A stretch of 64,000 nucleotides of DNA from Rhizorhabdus wittichii RW1 (GCA_000016765.1 CP000699.1:620001-684000); one strand, 5' to 3'; numbered from the stretch's first letter, positions 16,099 to 24,871 are shown. Translations and numbers: made by a program. The notes: generated by a model from the letters alone, not told the origin.

Positions 16099-16968
16099 TC
16101 AGGCGGCGGCGGCGCCCGGCCGGATCGTGTCATGCTCCTCGGCCAGCGCCTGGACCAGCGGCTGGAGCCGGCGGTCATAGCGAGCCAGCACGTCGGGGGC
16201 GCCGACCTGGGCATGGTGGGTGACGAAGCCCTCGCCGGTCCACAGGTGGAGCGCGACGCCGGGCTGCTCGGCGACGATCATCGGCCGCTCGTCGGGGCGT
16301 TCGGGATCGATCGGCGCCATCTCCAGCGCGACCTGCGGCGCGGTCGAGGGCGCGACGGCGAGCATGCGGCCGCGCCAGCTCGTGGTGATCGAGCGGTGGA
16401 TATGGCCCGAGATCATCGTCACGCCGGGCCGGTCGCCGATCGCCTTGTCGAGCATCACCACCCAGGGCTCGGTCTGATGCGCGGTCATCCAGGGGATGCC
16501 GGTCTCGATCGGCGGGTGATGGAGGACGATCAGCACCGGCTTGCCCGGCACCTCGGCTAGGCGCGCCTTGAGCCAGCCCGCGCGGCGATGGCCGAAGGCG
16601 CCGCCATGATGGCCGGGGTCGAGCGTGTCGAGGACGATGATCCGCACCTCGGGCTCGTCGATCACATATTGGACGAAGCCGTCCTCGACCGGCAGGTCGG
16701 GAAAGACCTGCTTCATCGCGGCGCGGTCGTCATGGTTGCCGACGCACAGATGGACCGGGAAGCCGCAGCCGTCGATCAGGCCCTTGAGCCGTTCATAGCT
16801 GGCCACGTCGCCATGGTCGGTGAGGTCGCCGGTCAGGAACAGCCGGTCGGGCACGACCGAAAGGCCCATCACATAGTCGATCGCGGCGGCGACCCGATGG
16901 AAGTTGAGCTCGTCGGGATTCTCGAGATCGAAGCCGATATGCAGGTCGGTCAGTTGCGCGATCAGCAT
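16099..16968 (-). CDS. CpdA-type metallophosphoesterase (3',5'-cAMP phosphodiesterase-like)
   Basis: The 289-residue cytosolic protein has the metallophosphoesterase motifs in order: QLTDLHIG, FLTGDLTDHG, CVGNHDDR, VLHHPPIE and GHIHRS. These match class III cyclic-nucleotide phosphodiesterases such as CpdA/Rv0805. Substrate is not certain, because the family includes broad phosphodiesterases. It is of interest that the adjacent operon encodes a protein with two cyclic-nucleotide-binding-type domains; the genes lie on the same strand with 128 bp between. Confidence 0.85.
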   Translation of the reverse strand: MLIAQLTDLHIGFDLENPDELNFHRVAAAIDYVMGLSVVPDRLFLTGDLTDHGDVASYERLKGLIDGCGFPVHLCVGNHDDRAAMKQVFPDLPVEDGFVQYVIDEPEVRIIVLDTLDPGHHGGAFGHRRAGWLKARLAEVPGKPVLIVLHHPPIETGIPWMTAHQTEPWVVMLDKAIGDRPGVTMISGHIHRSITTSWRGRMLAVAPSTAPQVALEMAPIDPERPDERPMIVAEQPGVALHLWTGEGFVTHHAQVGAPDVLARYDRRLQPLVQALAEEHDTIRPGAAAA

Positions 16969-17096
16969 GACTTGGTCCCTTGCGCTCCGCCGGTAAAACG
17001 CCCCCGGCCCCCCAACGGTCCATCATCAGACCACCTGCTGGCACCGGCTGCTGTGATTTCCTACACAACGGATCGTAAAAAGCGGTAAACCGGGGC

Positions 17097-18920
17097 TTAA
17101 ATACCGGTACCTGCCTGCTTCAGCGCTTTCTCCCGGATATGTTCGACCGCCTTGCCGCGGGCGCGATTGTCGCGAACCATCAGCGGAGCGAAGTCGTTCC
17201 GGTGATAGTCGTGGCACATCGCGCAGGCCGACGGCACTTCCTTGTGCGCGTCCTGGCCGCCATGGCATTCCTGACATTTGGCCAGCTTCGGCAGGTTGAC
17301 GTCGGACGACAGCTTCGATCCCTTCACCGCATGGCAGCTCGCGCAGCTCTCGGTGTCGTGCGAGGCATGGTCGAACCAGCCCTTCATCATGTAGCGCCGG
17401 CTGAGCGCCACCGGAGTGACCGCGAAGGGCGTCGTCGGATTGCCGGTCGCGCGGACCGTATGGCAATCGAAGCAGGCCCCGCCCTTCGAGAAGACCGCGC
17501 GGATCGCCTGGTCGGCATTGCCGATGTGCATCGCGCTGGTCTGCGCGAAGCTGGCGCGCTGCGCGGCGCTGGCGAAGTCGCCCGGACGGCGGCGGTCCAT
17601 GCCCTGCAACGCGGGATTGCGGGGCGCGCCGGCGCGGTAGAAGGCGCGGATGTCGGCGACGACCTGGGCCGGATCGCCGTGGCGCAGGGTGCGGATCGTG
17701 CCGCCGACCTGATCGAAGGCGAGCGAGTGGCAGGCGCCGCAGGCCGGCTCCATCTTCACCGCGACGAAGCTCGATCCGGTCGCGTCGCGGATGTGGCAGT
17801 TGGCGCAATCGAGCGGCGCGCCATAGCCTTCGGCCTTGCCCAGCGTCTTCGCCATCTGCGCCACGCCGTTGGTGGTCGACAGGTGGAGATCGTGCGGGAA
17901 TTTCAAGCCGTTGTCCTCCTTCGGGTTCGCGTCGAGCGAGACGCGGCGGAAGGACGGCAGGCCGTTCTCCCCGACGAAGCGGATCGTCGGCTCGAACTGC
18001 GGATGGTGATCGCCGAAATCATCGGCGTCCTTGAGCGCGGTGTCGATCCGCTTGCTCATATCGCCGTGGCAGTTGGTGCAGAAGCGCTCGTCGGTCACCG
18101 GCATCGCCGTCTGGCCCTGATGCTCGGTATGGCATTCGACGCAGCGGCCGGGCTGGATGCCGAAGATCCCGCCGACGAACTGCTTGGTGCCGTCGATGAT
18201 GCCGGGCGAGCCCTTGGCTTCCAGCAGCTTCGCCTTGTCGGCATGGTCGTGGACCTTGGTGTGACAGGCGACGCAGGCGGTATCGCGCACCGCTTCTCCG
18301 GCCTTCACATGGCAGGCCTGGCAGTTGTTCTCGAGGCTGCGATGGACCTGCGACAGCTTGCCCGACGTCCACAGCTCGTCGGCGTGGAACGCGACCTTGC
18401 GACTATTGTCTGTCGGCTGGGTGTGGATCGACACCAGCGGCCAGGCGAGGAAGATCGCGAGCACCAGCAATACGCCAGCCCAGGCCATGATGCGCCGGCC
18501 CGGCAGCACCGACGCCAGCGAGAAGACCCGTGCCTCCTCCTTCTCCTCGGACGCGTTGGAGATGGCGCCGACGCGTTCGACGGTGATGACGACCGCGCCC
18601 TTCTCGTCGCCCTCGCCCGGCTCGACCGACAGCGAATGGCTGCCGATGCGGATATTGGCGCCCGGCGAGGCGGAGAAGCGCTCATGCTCGGTCGACTTGC
18701 CGTCGACGAGGAAAGGCATGCCCGCGGTCGCGACGATCTCGACGGCGCCGCCCGCGGCGCTGCGGATCACCGCATGGTTCAGCGCCACCGCCAGGTCGGG
18801 CAGGTGGATGTCGCTCGACGGGCTGCGGCCGATGCTCAGCTCGGCCTTGTCGAAGCTCTTGGGGCGGACGATGTCCCGCCCGTCGGCGGTGCGCGCTACC
18901 GTGCGAACGATGAAGCTCAT
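17097..18920 (-). CDS. FHA-like domain / transmembrane / decahaem c-type cytochrome
   Basis: The 607-residue protein starts with an FHA-like domain (IGRSPSSDIHLPD at 30-42, LNHAVIR at 47-53). A membrane span follows at 144-163 (IMAWAGVLLVLAIFLAWPL), then a region with ten CxxCH haem sites: CQACH, CVACH, CVECH, CTNCH, CANCH, CGACH, CFDCH, CASCH, CQECH and CAMCH. The span predicts the FHA part in the cytosol and the haems in the periplasm. The canonical phosphothreonine-binding Ser is replaced (AVALNHA), so ligand binding is uncertain. It starts 10 bp after the membrane cytochrome b gene. Confidence 0.85.
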   Translation of the reverse strand: MSFIVRTVARTADGRDIVRPKSFDKAELSIGRSPSSDIHLPDLAVALNHAVIRSAAGGAVEIVATAGMPFLVDGKSTEHERFSASPGANIRIGSHSLSVEPGEGDEKGAVVITVERVGAISNASEEKEEARVFSLASVLPGRRIMAWAGVLLVLAIFLAWPLVSIHTQPTDNSRKVAFHADELWTSGKLSQVHRSLENNCQACHVKAGEAVRDTACVACHTKVHDHADKAKLLEAKGSPGIIDGTKQFVGGIFGIQPGRCVECHTEHQGQTAMPVTDERFCTNCHGDMSKRIDTALKDADDFGDHHPQFEPTIRFVGENGLPSFRRVSLDANPKEDNGLKFPHDLHLSTTNGVAQMAKTLGKAEGYGAPLDCANCHIRDATGSSFVAVKMEPACGACHSLAFDQVGGTIRTLRHGDPAQVVADIRAFYRAGAPRNPALQGMDRRRPGDFASAAQRASFAQTSAMHIGNADQAIRAVFSKGGACFDCHTVRATGNPTTPFAVTPVALSRRYMMKGWFDHASHDTESCASCHAVKGSKLSSDVNLPKLAKCQECHGGQDAHKEVPSACAMCHDYHRNDFAPLMVRDNRARGKAVEHIREKALKQAGTGI

Positions 18921-18930
18921 CTGCGCGTTC

Positions 18931-19809
18931 TCACCAATAATAGAAGACGGAGACGATGTGGACGAACAGCGCCGCGATCAGCGCGAAGGTCAGCGGGATA
19001 TGGAGATAGAGCCACACCTCCAGCAGCGCCTTCAGCCGCAGATGCTTGCGGATGCGCGACAGCGACGATCGCTTGCGCTCCAGCAGCACCTCGACATGGT
19101 CGTAGGGATCGGCGGCCGCCTCCTTGCGCCCCGCATGCGCGCGCACGGCGGCCAGCGCCGCGCGCGTCCCGCAGTTGCGATAGTGGCCGGTCAGCCGCGC
19201 GACCAGGCCGCCGCCGAACGGATCGTCGTCGAGCGCCATCCGGACGATCGCCGCGCCCTCGGCATCGAGCGGCTGCGCCGCCTCGTTGAGCTGGCGGTCG
19301 ATCATCCGCAGGTTGTCGAGCATCTGGACCTGGGTCGTCTCGCCCCGGTTGGCCGACAGCGCCTGGGGCAGCATCGCATAGGTGGCGATGCCGAACACGC
19401 CCGAGGCGATGACGATCATCATCAGCGCATAGGCGAGCGTGTGGACGTTCCACCCGAAGTCGAAGCCGGTGTGCAGCGTCGCGATGACGATCAGCGACAG
19501 GCCCAGATAGACATGGGCCGAGGTCCAGCTCTTGAGCGACCAGCGGCCCGGCGTGATCGCGCGCTTGCGGACGCCGAGCATCGTCAGCCACAGGATCAGG
19601 AGGACGCCGATCGTGCCGGTGGTGTAGCCGTAGATGCTGCCGCCATTGGGCTTCGGCTGGACGTCGTTGAACGCGTAGATCAGCAGCGCCACCGCGCTGA
19701 TCGCCAGCGCGATCTTGAGCCATTTATAGCCCTGGTAGCGCAGGAAGCCCTCATGCTCGGAGGCGCGCTCGCGACCCGTGGTCGCCTGCCGTAGCGATTT
19801 GCTGGCCAT
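18931..19809 (-). CDS. Five-helix membrane protein, probable diheme cytochrome b
   Basis: The 292-residue protein has membrane helices near 30-47, 62-79, 98-115, 122-148 and 262-287, with a soluble loop (about 150-255). His99 and His113 in helix 3, and His270 and His284 in helix 5, are both 14 residues apart, the spacing that allows two b haems to stack across a membrane. The start ATG 19809 shares its A with the TGA of the upstream gene (TGATG), so translation is probably coupled. It resembles cytochrome b561-like or ferric-reductase-like proteins only loosely. It should link the cytosolic Fe-S protein to the periplasmic haems. Confidence 0.8.
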   Translation of the reverse strand: MASKSLRQATTGRERASEHEGFLRYQGYKWLKIALAISAVALLIYAFNDVQPKPNGGSIYGYTTGTIGVLLILWLTMLGVRKRAITPGRWSLKSWTSAHVYLGLSLIVIATLHTGFDFGWNVHTLAYALMMIVIASGVFGIATYAMLPQALSANRGETTQVQMLDNLRMIDRQLNEAAQPLDAEGAAIVRMALDDDPFGGGLVARLTGHYRNCGTRAALAAVRAHAGRKEAAADPYDHVEVLLERKRSSLSRIRKHLRLKALLEVWLYLHIPLTFALIAALFVHIVSVFYYW

Positions 19810-22262
19810 CAGGCGTCGTCCCGTTGCAGCCGGGCGACCGTCAGGAATTCCTCGGGCGCGACACGGATCGCCGCCCCCGTCGGACAGGCGCGGACACAGC
19901 TCGGGCCGCCCTCGATACCCGAGCACATGTCGCACTTGACCGCGCGTTTCGCCTTCTCGACGCCGGGCGTCGCATTGGCATAGGCCCAGTCATGGCTGGG
20001 CTCTCCCGGTCCCGGCCCCTGCCCGAACAGGAACCATTTCCACAGGGAAGGCTTCTGCGGCGGCTCCTTCTCCATGCGGATCACGCCATAGGGGCAGTTC
20101 CGCTGGCAGTTGCCGCAGCCGATGCAGGTGTCGTCGATATAGACCTCGCCGTCCTGGCCGCGATGGATCGCGGTCGGCGGGCAGTCGGCCATGCAGTGCG
20201 GATGCTCGCAATGGCGGCAACTCGTCGGCACGTGGAGATGCGCGAAGGTGCGCCCCGCCTCGCGGTCGAGCCGCGAGATGCCCTCATGGCTGTCGGCGCA
20301 GGCCTTCTCGCAATTGTCGCAGCCGACGCAGAGATTCTCGTCGATCAGCAGCACGTCGGTCGCCTCGCCGACGCCGTTGTCGACCAGGAAGTTCGCGACC
20401 GAGCTGTACATGTCGACGACGGTGGCGAAGCTGTCCTTCTTCGCCTCGATGAACGAGGCGAGGTCCTCGCGCTCGCCGATCGCCACCTTCGCCCGGGCGA
20501 AGAATTCCGGCTTGGCCTCCAGCAGCCGGCGGAACGCATCGCCGCCGAGCTTGATCACCTCCGACTTCACCGCGGCGCGCACGGTCTGCTTGCGGATGCC
20601 GTTGTCGAACAGTTCGAGCTCGCCGACATAATTGCCGGCGGGAACATAGGAGAGGAACACCGGCTTGCCGCCGATCGCCTTCTCGACGACCACCGATCCC
20701 GACCGGATCACATAGACGTCATTGCCTTCCTCGCCCTCGCGGAAGATCGCCTCGCCGGCGCGGATGCCCTTGATCTCGGCGGTCTCCAGCACCTCGGCCA
20801 GGTCGGCGGGCTGGAGCCCCGACTGCCACATCTGGAGGAGCTGGCGCTCGGTGGAGATGCGGGTGACGGCGCGCTTCACGCCCGGCACCGACGCCATCAG
20901 CTTGAGGATCGCGTTGCGCGGGATCTCGACGACGATGGTCTCGGCGACCGAGCGGATCGTCGAGCCGCGGCGGCGACCGGAGACGAGGCCGACCTCGCCG
21001 AAGATCGATCCCTCGGGAATGACGATCCCGGTCGAGCGGCCGTCGGGCAGCGGGATGTCGACCGATCCTTGCGCGATGCAGAACAGCGACGATCCCGGCG
21101 CGTTCTTCTCGAAGATGATGTCGTTCTTGCCGTAGTAGCGGACTTCGGAGTCCAGCATGAACTCGCGCATCTGCAACGGCGACAGGTCGTTGAGGATCTG
21201 GACGTTGGTGCGGATGAACTCCAGCCACTCGTCGACCGACTTCTTGACCGGCAGGTTGACGAATTTGCCTTCGAGGATCGGTTCGTCGGCGGGCTTCAGG
21301 CCGGTGTTGCCGTTGATGAACTCGACGACGTCATAGCCCTGGTTCATGCAGTGCTTGATCAGCGGATAGCCGGCCAGCGCGCCGATCACGTAGATGCCGG
21401 CGTTGGTCGTCTCGAACTGCGGCGACAGCGTCGGGAAGGCCTCGCGGTCCGGGCTGGTGAACTCGATCCCGCATTCCTCGATGAACTTGCGCGGCGCGGC
21501 CGAGCCCATGCGCGCGATCACGCGGTCGCAGCGGATGCGCGCCTCGCCGTCGCGGGTGTCGAGGACGAGATGCCCCGCCTCGAGCCGGTTCGGCGAGGTG
21601 TCGGTCATCACGTTCATCCGCCCCTCGTCGCGCGCCTGCATCAGCAGCTTGACGTTGGCGCCCTTGGCGCGGCTGAAATCGGCGCCGCGGTTGAGGATGG
21701 TGACGATGTTGCCCTGCGCCGCGTCCTGCGCGAGGCCCAGCGCATTCTCGATGCCGGCGTCGCCCGATCCGACGACGGTGATGTGCTCGTCGACATATTC
21801 GCCGGGATCGTCGAGCTGATACTGGACGTGGATGCCGCTGCTCTCGATGCCCGGCGCGCGCAGCAGGTTCGGGTTGCCCTGGGTGCCGATCGCCAGGATG
21901 ACCGTCTCGGCATGGATCTCGGTCTTGTCGGCCAGGGTGAGGACGAACGCGCCCTTCTGCCCGGTGATCGCCTTCACCTCGCTCTTGAAGCGGACGTTGA
22001 CCTTGTGGCCGGCGGTCTGCTCGTCCCAGATGCCGAGGATCTTCTCGCGCTTGCCCGCATCGAAATCGACGTCCGAGCGCAGCACGAGCTGGCTCGGCGT
22101 CGCCATGACGTGCTTGCCCTTCTGATATTTGAAGATCGTATCGGAAAGGTGGTCGGTCTTTTCGAGCAGGACGTGCGGTATGCCGAGCTTGGCCGCGTGA
22201 GCCGCAGCGCTCATCCCCGCCGGCCCCGAGCCAACGATGGCAATACGGTAGGTATCCGCCAC
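19809..22262 (-). CDS. FAD/NAD(P)H oxidoreductase fused to two cNMP-binding-type domains and a four-cluster ferredoxin
   Basis: The 817-residue protein has an FAD Rossmann region (IVGSGPAGMSAA, 9-20), an NAD(P)H Rossmann (VVGSGDAGIENA, 163-174), and no CxxC redox disulfide. It resembles YpdA/thioredoxin-reductase-like flavoproteins. Two cyclic-nucleotide-binding-type folds follow (about 360-470 and 485-600; FGEVGL and GELEL segments). The C-terminus has Cys 645/648/651/655, 682/685/690/694, 713/716/719/723 and 777/780/789/793, sixteen ligands for four [4Fe-4S] clusters, as in DmsB/NrfC. GTG 22262 is preferred: AGGGGGAA lies 4 nt upstream and the flavin motif follows. A longer TTG start at 22343 lacks an RBS. 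Confidence 0.87.
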   Translation of the reverse strand: MADTYRIAIVGSGPAGMSAAAHAAKLGIPHVLLEKTDHLSDTIFKYQKGKHVMATPSQLVLRSDVDFDAGKREKILGIWDEQTAGHKVNVRFKSEVKAITGQKGAFVLTLADKTEIHAETVILAIGTQGNPNLLRAPGIESSGIHVQYQLDDPGEYVDEHITVVGSGDAGIENALGLAQDAAQGNIVTILNRGADFSRAKGANVKLLMQARDEGRMNVMTDTSPNRLEAGHLVLDTRDGEARIRCDRVIARMGSAAPRKFIEECGIEFTSPDREAFPTLSPQFETTNAGIYVIGALAGYPLIKHCMNQGYDVVEFINGNTGLKPADEPILEGKFVNLPVKKSVDEWLEFIRTNVQILNDLSPLQMREFMLDSEVRYYGKNDIIFEKNAPGSSLFCIAQGSVDIPLPDGRSTGIVIPEGSIFGEVGLVSGRRRGSTIRSVAETIVVEIPRNAILKLMASVPGVKRAVTRISTERQLLQMWQSGLQPADLAEVLETAEIKGIRAGEAIFREGEEGNDVYVIRSGSVVVEKAIGGKPVFLSYVPAGNYVGELELFDNGIRKQTVRAAVKSEVIKLGGDAFRRLLEAKPEFFARAKVAIGEREDLASFIEAKKDSFATVVDMYSSVANFLVDNGVGEATDVLLIDENLCVGCDNCEKACADSHEGISRLDREAGRTFAHLHVPTSCRHCEHPHCMADCPPTAIHRGQDGEVYIDDTCIGCGNCQRNCPYGVIRMEKEPPQKPSLWKWFLFGQGPGPGEPSHDWAYANATPGVEKAKRAVKCDMCSGIEGGPSCVRACPTGAAIRVAPEEFLTVARLQRDDA

Positions 22263-22455
22263 TGATTCCCCCTGCCCCGTTTCACCGCCGCCGAGCGAGC
22301 GGCCGTCATTAGACCCCGAAATTCTCGCATGCCCCTGCGACAAAGCGTGAATTTAGTGTCTGCCCCGTCCCTACTCTATCAGCTTCGACGCGTTCCGCTA
22401 GACTTTCGTTACATTTGGTTATCAAAGGCCATTACCCTCGATTGCGGAGAGAAAT

Positions 22456-23430
22456 GTGACGAAGGACACCACCGCGAACAAAGGTCTCTCGCTGCCCTTC
22501 GCGCGGATCGCGCTGATCCTCGCCGCGCTGATCGCCCTGGCGGCGGTCGTCCTGGCGGTGACGCGCTCGCGGTCGGGGCTCGATGAGACCGCCGCGCCGG
22601 GACAGGGAGCGGGCCAGGCCGGCGACGTCGGATCGATGATCGCCGGGCTCGAAAAGCGGCTCAAGGACAATCCGGACGACTTCAAGGGCTGGGCGACGCT
22701 CGGCTGGTCCTATTATAATCTCGGCCGCTATGCCGACGCCGCGCAGGCCTATGCCAGGGCGACGAAGATCGATCCGTCCAACGCGGAGATCTGGTCGGCG
22801 CTGGGCGAGGTCCAGCTCCTGTCGGGTCCCGGCGGGGTCACTCCGGCGGCCGAGGCCTCGTTCCGCAAGGCGGTGTCGATCGACCCGACCGACCATCGCG
22901 CCCGCTATTTCCTCGCGGTGAAGAAGGACCAGGACGGCGACCACAAGGGCGCGATCGACGACTGGATCGCGATCCTCAAGGACAGCCCCGCCGGCGCGCC
23001 CTGGGAAGGGCCGGTCCGCGAGCTGATCGCCAAGGTCTCCGCCGAGCACAAGATCGACGTGGCGGGCCGCGTGCCGCCGCCTTCCGTGCCCCAGCAGTCG
23101 TCCTCGGCCGCGCCGACGGCCGGCGGCGACAGCGTCGCGACCGCCGGCATCCCGGGGCCCAGCGCCGCCGACCTCAAGGCCGCGACGGCGATGACCCCGT
23201 CGCAGCAGGACGAGCTCGCCCGCTCGATGGTCGCCCGCCTCGCCGCCCGGCTGGAGCAGAATCCGCGCGACGCCGATCGCTGGATCATGCTGATGCGCTC
23301 GCGGATGATGCTCAACGACCCCGCCGGCGCGAAGGACGCGCTCGCCAGGGCGAAGACCGTCTTCAAGGGCGACGCCGGCCAGATCGCCCGCTTCGACGAG
23401 GCCGCGAAGACGCTCGGCGTGGAGCGCTGA
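22456..23430 (+). CDS. TPR protein with N-terminal membrane anchor, CcmI/NrfG-like
   Basis: The 324-residue protein has a membrane helix (IALILAALIALAAVVLAV, about 18-36) and TPR units (GWATLGWSYYNLGRYADAAQAYARATKIDP, then further units) outside the cytosol. The layout matches the C-terminal domain of CcmI/CycH or NrfG, which bind apocytochrome c for haem ligation. No Ccm genes adjoin it. It diverges from the decahaem operon across a 193-bp region, so it may help maturation of that cytochrome; this is inference. The start is GTG 22456; no strong SD is visible. A generic TPR protein is the alternative. Confidence 0.7.
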   Translation: MTKDTTANKGLSLPFARIALILAALIALAAVVLAVTRSRSGLDETAAPGQGAGQAGDVGSMIAGLEKRLKDNPDDFKGWATLGWSYYNLGRYADAAQAYARATKIDPSNAEIWSALGEVQLLSGPGGVTPAAEASFRKAVSIDPTDHRARYFLAVKKDQDGDHKGAIDDWIAILKDSPAGAPWEGPVRELIAKVSAEHKIDVAGRVPPPSVPQQSSSAAPTAGGDSVATAGIPGPSAADLKAATAMTPSQQDELARSMVARLAARLEQNPRDADRWIMLMRSRMMLNDPAGAKDALARAKTVFKGDAGQIARFDEAAKTLGVER

Positions 23431-23458
23431 GCATCCTCCTGCCGCCCTGTCCCTCTTC

Positions 23459-23538
23459 CGTCATCCCGGCGGAGGCCGGGATCTCGGGAGAGGTTTGCAC
23501 CCTCACCTCCTGAGACCCCGGCCTCCGCCGGGGTGACG
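23459..23538. repeat. REP-like doublet, family C
   Basis: CGTCATCCCGGCGGAGGCCGGGATCTC starts the element and its partner (GAGACCCCGGCCTCCGCCGGGGTGACG) ends it. It is related to the doublets at 14860-14942 and 58581-58668 and sits between two convergent genes, next to the clpX terminator. Confidence 0.75.
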
Positions 23539-23539
23539 C

Positions 23540-23570
23540 AAAAAAGGCCGCCGGATCGCTCCGGCGGCCC
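23540..23570 (-). terminator. Intrinsic terminator of clpX
   Basis: On the minus strand, GGCCGCCGG-agcgat-CCGGCGGCC followed by six T (complement of 23540-23545) lies 27 bp after the clpX stop. The opposite strand has a weaker T-rich tail (CTTCTTC), so it may also end transcription coming from the TPR gene. The same stem sequence recurs downstream of tig. Confidence 0.85.
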
Positions 23571-23596
23571 TTCTTCGTTCGGGATATCCTATCGGA

Positions 23597-24871
23597 TCAG
23601 GCGGCGTCGCCGCCGGCCTTTTCCTTGTTCTTCTTGGTGAAGACGCGGACCGGGTCCTTGCGGCCCTCGACCACGTCCTTGTCGACCATGATCTCGTCGA
23701 CCCCGTCCATCGACGGCAGGTCGAACATCGTGTCGAGCAGCAGCCCTTCGAGGATCGAGCGCAGGCCGCGCGCGCCGGTCTTGCGGGTGATCGCCTTGCG
23801 GGCGATCGCGACCAGCGCGTCGTCGGTGAAGCCGAGCTTGACACCCTCCATGTCGAACAGCTTCTGATACTGCTTGACCAGCGCGTTCTTCGGCGCCGTC
23901 AGGATCTCGACCAGCGCGGCCTCGTCGAGGTCCATCAGCGTCGCGATCACCGGCAGGCGGCCGACGAATTCGGGGATCAGGCCGAACTTGAGCAGGTCCT
24001 CGGGCTCGCACTGCTGGAGGGTCTCGCCGGTGCGGCGCTCCTCGGGCGCGGCGACATAGGCGCCGAAGCCGATCGACTTGCCCTGCAGGCGATCGCCGAT
24101 GATCTTCTCCAGCCCCGCGAAGGCGCCGCCGCAGATGAACAGGATGTTGGTCGTGTCGACCTGGAGGAACTCCTGCTGCGGATGCTTGCGGCCGCCCTGC
24201 GGCGGAACGCTCGCGGTGGTGCCTTCCATCAGCTTGAGCAGCGCCTGCTGGACACCCTCGCCCGACACGTCGCGCGTGATCGAGGGATTGTCGGCCTTGC
24301 GGCTGATCTTGTCGATCTCGTCGATATAGACGATGCCGCGCTGCGCCCGCTCGACATTATAGTCGGAGGCCTGGAGCAGCTTGAGGATGATGTTCTCGAC
24401 ATCCTCGCCGACATAGCCCGCCTCGGTCAGCGTGGTGGCGTCGGCCATGGTGAACGGCACGTCGAGCAGCCGCGCCATCGTCTGGGCGAGCAGCGTCTTG
24501 CCCGATCCGGTCGGGCCGACGAGCAGGATGTTCGACTTGGCCAGCTCGACATCGGCGCCCTTGGCGCCGTGGTTGAGCCGCTTGTAATGGTTGTGCACCG
24601 CGACCGAGAGGACGCGCTTGGCCTTGGCCTGGCCGATCACATATTGGTCGAGATGCTCGCAAATCTCGTGCGGGGTCGGGACCCCGCCGTCCTTCTTGCT
24701 GACGAGCGCGCCCTTCGTCTCCTCACGGATGATGTCGTTGCAGAGCTCGACGCACTCGTCGCAGATGAACACGGTCGGGCCAGCGATCAGCTTGCGGACC
24801 TCGTGCTGCGACTTGCCGCAGAAGGAGCAGTAAAGCGTGCTCTTCGAGTCGCCGCCGGTCAACTTCGTCAT
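23597..24871 (-). CDS. clpX: ClpX, ATPase subunit of the ClpXP protease
   Basis: ClpX unfolds substrates and feeds them to ClpP. The 424-residue protein has the N-terminal zinc-binding domain ([10 protein letters not shown] and [10 protein letters not shown]), Walker A GPTGSGKT, the pore loop segment GYVGEDVE, Walker [10 protein letters not shown] and a GRLPV segment in the ClpX C-terminal domain. Length matches the E. coli enzyme. It is downstream of clpP on the same strand, with a 343-bp gap, so it may have its own promoter. In alphaproteobacteria ClpXP degrades CtrA with RcdA and CpdR. Confidence 0.98.
   Translation of the reverse strand: MTKLTGGDSKSTLYCSFCGKSQHEVRKLIAGPTVFICDECVELCNDIIREETKGALVSKKDGGVPTPHEICEHLDQYVIGQAKAKRVLSVAVHNHYKRLNHGAKGADVELAKSNILLVGPTGSGKTLLAQTMARLLDVPFTMADATTLTEAGYVGEDVENIILKLLQASDYNVERAQRGIVYIDEIDKISRKADNPSITRDVSGEGVQQALLKLMEGTTASVPPQGGRKHPQQEFLQVDTTNILFICGGAFAGLEKIIGDRLQGKSIGFGAYVAAPEERRTGETLQQCEPEDLLKFGLIPEFVGRLPVIATLMDLDEAALVEILTAPKNALVKQYQKLFDMEGVKLGFTDDALVAIARKAITRKTGARGLRSILEGLLLDTMFDLPSMDGVDEIMVDKDVVEGRKDPVRVFTKKNKEKAGGDAA

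Noticed and set aside
17139-22265. Plus-strand ORFs of over 700 codons opposite the decahaem and flavoprotein genes
   Set aside because: No recognisable motifs; the minus-strand genes have clear haem, Fe-S and Rossmann motifs.
22263-22343. TTG start giving a 27-residue N-terminal extension of the flavoprotein
   Set aside because: No SD before it, while GTG 22262 has AGGGGGAA and begins right at the flavin-binding strand.
22400-22440. Possible FNR/FixK box in the divergent promoter region
   Set aside because: Only one half-site (ATCAA) is recognisable; the other half does not fit.
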